Both the position numbers and the translations under genes were made by a program. Shown piece by piece: positions 36,037 through 40,196 of a DNA stretch of 40,196 bases. The stretch comes from a virus, in IMG/VR virus record IMGVR_UViG_3300030098_001480, positions 1-40,196 of that record; one strand, given 5' to 3'. The number at the start of each line of letters is the position of its first letter. Positions within the stretch are counted from its first letter, which is position 1. Under the pieces are notes generated by a model that had not been told where the DNA came from, made no database searches, and saw only the letters and a program-made list of their open reading frames with translations.

Positions 36037-36060
36037 TATGGGATACAAGGAGAATTTAGA

Positions 36061-37506
36061 ATGTATGATTATAAGTATAAAACAGAACCCTTTCAACATC
36101 AAAAAACTGTATTAGAAAAATGCTGGGATAAAAAAACTTTTGCATTTTTTATGGAAATGGGTACAGGCAAGTCAAAAGTTTTGATAGATAACCTGGCCAT
36201 ATTACACGAAAAAAGAAAAATAAATGGTGCCTTGATTGTTGCACCAAAAGGTGTGTACAGAAACTGGATGATATCAGAGTTACCTAAACATCTACCTGAT
36301 AGCATAGATCACTCTGTCATATGCTGGACACCAACACCAAATAAAAAACAAAAAGCTTTGTTAGATTCGTTGTCCGTGTTCTCTGAAAAATTAAAAATAT
36401 TTTTGATAAATGTTGAAGCGTTAAGCACGACTAAAGGATATACTGCAGCTTTAGAGTTTTTGAAAAATCATGCAGTGCTCATGGCAGTTGACGAGTCCAC
36501 CACAATTAAATCACCCGCAGCGACAAGAACCAAGAGTGCAATAAAACTAGGAGCATATGCTAAGTACAGAAGAATACTTACAGGATCACCAGTTACTAAA
36601 TCACCTTTAGATTTGTATACGCAGTGTGCATTTTTATCTGAAGACTTGTTAGGATATACATCTTTCTGGGCTTTCAAAAGTCGTTACGCACTAATGGCAC
36701 AAAGAAATGCAGCAGGTGGTGCACACACTTATCAGCATGTTATCAAGTACATTAGACTTGATGAGTTAAATGAAAAACTAGAAAAGTTTTCGTCACGAGT
36801 TTTAAAAGAAGATTGTCTTGACTTACCAGAAAAATTATACACAAAAAGATTTATTGAGTTGACTAAAGAACAACAAAAAGCATATCAAGAAATGAAACAG
36901 TTTGCCATAGCAGAATTAGAAGGTGATACTATGACTGCTTTTTCTGGTCTCACACAATTGATGAGACTACATCAAATAACTTGTGGTCACATGACTACAG
37001 ACGAAGGTAAGTTAATAACTTTAAAAAACAATAGGATAAAAGAGTTACTTAACTTTTTAGATGAAACAGATGGTAAAGTAATCATTTGGGCAAATTATAG
37101 ACATGACATAAAAACAATAACAAAAGAACTGGAGAATAAATATGGAACACAAACTGCGTGTAGCTTTTACGGTGATACGGCTGTGGACGATAGGGATCAG
37201 ATTGTATCTAGGTTTCAAGATAAAGAGGATGATCTTAAATATCTCGTTGCTAACCCAAAGACTGGAGGGTACGGACTTACTCTTACTGCTAGTCACACTG
37301 TCGTGTACTACAGCAATAGTTACGATTTAGAAATACGTTTACAATCAGAGGACAGAACACACAGGATTGGTCAGAACAATAAAGTAACTTATGTAGACTT
37401 TATTGCAGAAAAAACTGTTGATGAAAACATTGTTAAATGTCTAAGATCTAAGATTGACATTGCGACAGAGGTGCTGGGTGAAGACTTGAAAAGCTGGCTA
37501 GTATAA
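36061..37506 (+). CDS. SNF2-family helicase/translocase (481 aa)
   Basis: Start ATG 36061 with SD AAGGAG. Motif I MEMGTGKSKV (31-40), Ia IVAPKGVYRNW, II MAVDESTTIK (144-147 DEST in place of DEAH), III LTGSPVTKSP, then IV-VI: VIIWANYRHDIKTI, LVANPKTGGYGLTLTASHTV and SEDRTHRIGQNNKVTYVDFI. It is an ATP-driven dsDNA translocase; phage versions may remodel DNA, help recombination or overcome host DNA-bound proteins. It is the lead gene of the plus-strand operon and divergent from the replication genes. Confidence 0.9.
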   Translation: MYDYKYKTEPFQHQKTVLEKCWDKKTFAFFMEMGTGKSKVLIDNLAILHEKRKINGALIVAPKGVYRNWMISELPKHLPDSIDHSVICWTPTPNKKQKALLDSLSVFSEKLKIFLINVEALSTTKGYTAALEFLKNHAVLMAVDESTTIKSPAATRTKSAIKLGAYAKYRRILTGSPVTKSPLDLYTQCAFLSEDLLGYTSFWAFKSRYALMAQRNAAGGAHTYQHVIKYIRLDELNEKLEKFSSRVLKEDCLDLPEKLYTKRFIELTKEQQKAYQEMKQFAIAELEGDTMTAFSGLTQLMRLHQITCGHMTTDEGKLITLKNNRIKELLNFLDETDGKVIIWANYRHDIKTITKELENKYGTQTACSFYGDTAVDDRDQIVSRFQDKEDDLKYLVANPKTGGYGLTLTASHTVVYYSNSYDLEIRLQSEDRTHRIGQNNKVTYVDFIAEKTVDENIVKCLRSKIDIATEVLGEDLKSWLV

Positions 37507-37520
37507 TATAACTTTTATAC

Positions 37521-38156
37521 ATGGCTTATCTTAATCATAATCTACCTCCTTTCAGTGCTTATATAAGAGACGAATATTTATATGACCACGAGAAAGGACA
37601 CGGTCAATTTACTTTTGCTGACGTGCATACTGTAAATAGTCTTGAGCGCAGAGCACTTTTATTTGAGTGTTTATTACCCAACGGTGTAAATTGGACTAGA
37701 AGACCAATACATGCTTTTTGTTGGAAAAAAGATGCACCTAAACATCCTTTAAATATACATCAATATTGGGACTGTTTTTCACCTTATGTGGACGTACAAA
37801 GAAGAAACAGGTTAGCTAATTGTAGAGCAGAATTAGTAGACTACAAAGGCACAAAAAGAAAAGGCACTTACATGTTTACTATAGATTGGGCATGGGAAAA
37901 CAAAGCTGGTATGTTAGATACTAACTTTAGTGAAGATCCTGAACATAAATGTGCACACATGTTTCGTATGGATGACGGTAATTTTTTTGCATATCCAAAT
38001 AATAGAACTATTTGGTATGATGACGCTTTTATGGAAGAGAGATTAGTAAAGAACCCAGGATATAAGATTGATCAAAACTTTTACACAGTAGAAAACACTA
38101 GAGAAGAAGACACTAAGACTGATGACTCTTACATGACTCAGTTTGAACGCCCTTAG
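37521..38156 (+). CDS. Conserved phage hypothetical (211 aa)
   Basis: Begins MAYLNHNLPPFSAYIRDEYL and YDHEKGHGQFT; then many aromatic residues (CWKKDAPKHPLNIHQYWDCF). It has the pattern of a marine phage protein family without assigned function, seen from memory next to SNF2 or replication genes. It has no evident SD, with the ATG 15 bases after the helicase stop. The stop overlaps the start of the next gene (TAGTG). A soluble beta-rich protein. Confidence 0.7.
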   Translation: MAYLNHNLPPFSAYIRDEYLYDHEKGHGQFTFADVHTVNSLERRALLFECLLPNGVNWTRRPIHAFCWKKDAPKHPLNIHQYWDCFSPYVDVQRRNRLANCRAELVDYKGTKRKGTYMFTIDWAWENKAGMLDTNFSEDPEHKCAHMFRMDDGNFFAYPNNRTIWYDDAFMEERLVKNPGYKIDQNFYTVENTREEDTKTDDSYMTQFERP

Positions 38157-38929
38157 TGAAAATATTTTTTGATCATATTACTGGTAAATTAACACACTAC
38201 GATTTACTTTATAGTTTACCATTAGCAGAGTTTGAAAAACATGAGTATGACTATGCATTTAACAATGGCTGGTTACCTCTTTCTTGGTACTATACAAAGA
38301 TAAATCACATTACATGGATTAATGCCAGGTCCAGTAGACTGCAGCTTTCAAAGTTTACATTCTCTAAAAAACAAAAATATACATTAAATAAAAAAAATAT
38401 AAGTGTTCATACTTACGATAAGTTACCTACATATTTAGTAGATGATATTGCAGAAATATATAAAAAATATATTCGTCAAAAAAATTACTATGAAATAAAT
38501 AATGAGAAAGAAAGTGAAGAGTTTATGCGTGATGATCCGATTGATTGGAAGTATTTTATTTATTTTTACAAAGATAAACCTATCGCTTTTACTGAAGCCA
38601 TGATGATTGACAATCATTTTATGACAGGACAATTTGCATGGGATTATGAAAATCCTAAATTAGGCATGGGCACCTACGCTACCTTACACGAGATAAAATA
38701 TTGTATGAACTGGAATTACCAGTATTATTATTTTTCTTACAGTTATGAAAATAGCAGTGCATATAAATCAAAGTACGATGGCTTTGAGTTTTGGACAGGT
38801 AGAGAATGGTGTAAAGACAAAAATGTCTATAATCAACTATGTAAAAATGATAGTAATATAAAAAATTTAGCTGATCTTAATGATAATCAACAAAAGTATT
38901 TTGATTTAGTTTTTGGCGCTCATGTTTGA
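38156..38929 (+). CDS. Aminoacyl-tRNA-protein transferase-like (ATE/Bpt-like, 257 aa)
   Basis: GTG start overlapping TAG (TAGTG). The sequence follows bacterial leucyl/arginyl-tRNA-protein transferases: HEYDYAFNNGWLPLSWYYTK (E.xYD.l...GWR), INARSSRLQLSKFTFSKKQK (..R..v..F..s.sqRR.l), then EIYKKYIRQK and the C-terminal domain YFYKDKPIAFTEAMMIDNHF, PKLGMGTYATLHEIKYCMNW (LGtYa.L.eIe) and SSAYKSKYDGFEFWTGREW (.mayK..F.P.e). The N-terminal Cys pairs of Bpt are missing. The GNAT-like fold would add Leu or Arg to protein N-termini, marking them for ClpS/ClpAP decay. The assignment is by motif order from memory. Confidence 0.6.
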   Translation: MKIFFDHITGKLTHYDLLYSLPLAEFEKHEYDYAFNNGWLPLSWYYTKINHITWINARSSRLQLSKFTFSKKQKYTLNKKNISVHTYDKLPTYLVDDIAEIYKKYIRQKNYYEINNEKESEEFMRDDPIDWKYFIYFYKDKPIAFTEAMMIDNHFMTGQFAWDYENPKLGMGTYATLHEIKYCMNWNYQYYYFSYSYENSSAYKSKYDGFEFWTGREWCKDKNVYNQLCKNDSNIKNLADLNDNQQKYFDLVFGAHV

Positions 38930-39364
38930 CAAAGGATTATTTAAAGCCTTATTTATTTTTAGGTCAAGACTTTCCTCTAATAATTTCATCTCATCTAGTA
39001 GTTCTCTAGCATCTTCCTTTTGTCTATCCTCAACATCATTTACAATTTCTGTAATGTGTCTGATGTCACCATTCATTTGACGTAAATCAGCTTTCATATC
39101 AGAACGCATATCTCTAGCGACATCTGATATTATAGTTATTTCCTGAAGTATCATATCAATCTCAGACTTCAATACAGCCATACCTTCATCATAATGAGAT
39201 AAGTCTGGCTCAGTGTACAGAGTTATCTTTTCCTTCATATCAAGATAATCCTGATAAAAAGTAAAGCCAGTCCACGCAGCACCACCTAGAGCACCTAATA
39301 GAGTAAAGATGGCAAACACCTTCCCCCCGGTAACCTTCATACCGCTATACTCAATACTGGGCAT
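38906..39364 (-). CDS. Membrane-anchored coiled-coil protein (152 aa)
   Basis: A short N-terminus, one membrane segment (KVFAIFTLLGALGGAAWTGF, about residues 14-33), then a long helical, Met/Asp/Glu-rich coiled coil to the end (KADLRQMNGDIRHITEIVND; DARELLDEMKLLEESLDL). The topology suits an i-spanin-like or virion-membrane protein. Its 3' end converges with the plus-strand gene at 38156-38929 (24 bases overlapped). It is adjacent to the truncated acidic gene. Confidence 0.6.
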   Translation of the reverse strand: MPSIEYSGMKVTGGKVFAIFTLLGALGGAAWTGFTFYQDYLDMKEKITLYTEPDLSHYDEGMAVLKSEIDMILQEITIISDVARDMRSDMKADLRQMNGDIRHITEIVNDVEDRQKEDARELLDEMKLLEESLDLKINKALNNPLSNMSAKN

Positions 39365-40196
39365 TTATCATCTCCTGAATTGTATCTTCTTGTGCCATGT
39401 TAAATAACATACCATACTGATCATCTATTGTCTTGTTTAAATATTGATCTACATTTTTATCTTGTATGACAGATTGACTGTCAAAAAATGTTTTTGTATT
39501 ACCTAAAATTTGCATAACTATTAATGTTTTGGTTTGTGCAGCGTCATCATATCTAGCCTTATCGTCAATTTTCTTTACAATTTTTGTAGCAGCTTTTTCT
39601 TTATTTGATACTTTAGGCTCAGATGGTTTCTCTTCTTCTGTTGTTTCTTCTGGATCTTCTTCTTTTTGTGGTGTTTGTGGTTGCTCTGGTTCTGATTCCT
39701 GTGGTTCTTCTTGAGATTCTTCGATAATCTCTTCTTCAGGTTCAGCCTCTACAACTACAATCTCCTCCATTTCCATTTCAATCTCTAACTCGATCTCCGT
39801 TTCTATTTCAACAACTTCTATCTCAGGCTCTGGTAAATTTATTTCTATCTCAGCTATTTCTAATTCTACGCTAGCCATAGTAATTTCCTCTACAGGAGCT
39901 TCTATAGGTGCAAACTCTATCTCACCATCATTCATACTTACATCATTAAATTCAAACACCTCTTCTACAAAATCTAATTCAACAGAATCAAAAAGATTTA
40001 AATAGTATATTTCTTCTATTGTTGTGATTTGTTGTGTTATAATTGTGTTAATTACATTATAAAACACATTAACAGTCACATCATCAAACAAGGGACCTAT
40101 TGCAAGATTGATGTCTCGTCCACCTACCTCAACAGTTATTCTATTTAAAACACCACTGAAATCGAAAGACCCAGTGTATGATTGGTAACCTGATGC
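39351..40196 (-). CDS. Acidic protein, 5' end beyond the window (at least 281 aa)
   Basis: The frame is open to the right edge: 35 more codons precede a TTG at 40091, so the true start lies outside. Those codons read SGYQSYTGSFDFSGVLNRIT, EVGGRDINLAIGP, reminiscent of a lectin-like module end. A Glu-rich stretch of about 130 residues follows (EIEINLPEPEIEVVEIETEI; EEEIIEESQEEPQESEPEQP), then a helical C-terminal domain (DQYLNKTIDDQYGMLFNMAQ, ending INAQY). Probably a virion or tail-associated protein; very acidic. Confidence 0.6.
   Translation of the reverse strand, partial: ASGYQSYTGSFDFSGVLNRITVEVGGRDINLAIGPLFDDVTVNVFYNVINTIITQQITTIEEIYYLNLFDSVELDFVEEVFEFNDVSMNDGEIEFAPIEAPVEEITMASVELEIAEIEINLPEPEIEVVEIETEIELEIEMEMEEIVVVEAEPEEEIIEESQEEPQESEPEQPQTPQKEEDPEETTEEEKPSEPKVSNKEKAATKIVKKIDDKARYDDAAQTKTLIVMQILGNTKTFFDSQSVIQDKNVDQYLNKTIDDQYGMLFNMAQEDTIQEMINAQY

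Noticed and set aside
1-40196. Closing the two cut genes at the window ends into one gene (circular genome)
   Set aside because: Joining base 1 to base 40196 puts the two frames out of phase (24 codons plus one base on the left), and the sequence at the join does not look like a single protein.
1-40196. tRNA genes, insertion sequences, integrase and attachment sites
   Set aside because: I saw no cloverleaf with a T-loop consensus, no transposase frame, no tyrosine or serine recombinase motifs and no long flanking direct repeats. Without a scan tool a short tRNA could be missed.

Overview
The window is a continuous piece of a tailed double-stranded DNA phage genome. It has a terminase, a P22-like portal, scaffold, major capsid, head-tail adaptors, fibres, a holin and a full replication set, packed with 1-30 base gene overlaps. 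It is AT-rich outside one island, and its small basic virion-module proteins, GroES-like cochaperonin, SNF2 helicase and lack of any tRNA are the style of marine metagenomic phages of low-GC alphaproteobacteria (SAR11-like hosts). Host and morphology are inferences. I see no tape measure or sheath gene, so a short tail is likelier. No integrase, phage RNA polymerase or endolysin is visible. Both ends cut through genes, so the genome is not shown to be complete. Layout: 1-4.4 kb holds fibre and tail-surface proteins and a tail assembly chaperone-like gene. 4.4-7.2 kb holds two adaptor-like proteins and minor structural proteins. 7.3-10.3 kb holds the major capsid protein, a decoration-like protein, a small structural protein and the scaffold. 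10.3-13.3 kb holds a GroES-like protein, a three-TM holin and a string of tiny Lys/Arg-rich proteins. 13.3-21.3 kb holds the portal, a 1387-residue virion/polyvalent protein and the large terminase. All of this lies on the minus strand, with a terminator and a new promoter just after the capsid gene. 21.3-23.0 kb is a GC-rich, repeat-rich, mostly noncoding island with two single-gene transcription units and several sigma70-like promoters. 23.0-25.6 kb holds a VRR-NUC-like nuclease, a cytosine-C5 methyltransferase that carries a second, well-initiated 228-residue frame inside it, two hypotheticals and the small terminase. 25.65-25.87 kb is a divergent regulatory gap with six GTWAC repeats. It feeds a plus-strand island (25.87-26.65 kb) with a poly-lysine miniprotein and a minimal HExxH zinc peptidase-like protein. 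26.6-28.8 kb (minus) holds a DUF3310 protein, small membrane and Arg-rich proteins, a 2OG-Fe(II) oxygenase with a structured leader, and zinc-finger and ribbon-helix-helix-like genes. 28.8-36.0 kb (minus) is the replication operon: zinc ribbon, family A DNA polymerase, PD-(D/E)XK nuclease, UvrD-like helicase, TOTE/AEP-type primase, SSB-like candidate and early hypotheticals. 36.0-38.9 kb (plus) holds the SNF2 helicase, a conserved hypothetical and an aminoacyl-tRNA-protein transferase-like protein. 38.9-40.2 kb (minus) holds a membrane-anchored coiled coil and a truncated acidic protein. Working together: early genes start from host-type TTGACA/TTGCAA promoters, including an overlapping divergent pair at 36.0 kb. 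Primase, helicases and polymerase replicate the genome, the methyltransferase may protect it, and the long minus-strand late operon from TerL to the fibres builds the particle. The observations most worth following are the nested frame in the methyltransferase gene, the 21.9-23.1 kb repeat island, the tRNA-dependent protein transferase homologue and the poly-lysine/metalloprotease mini-operon.
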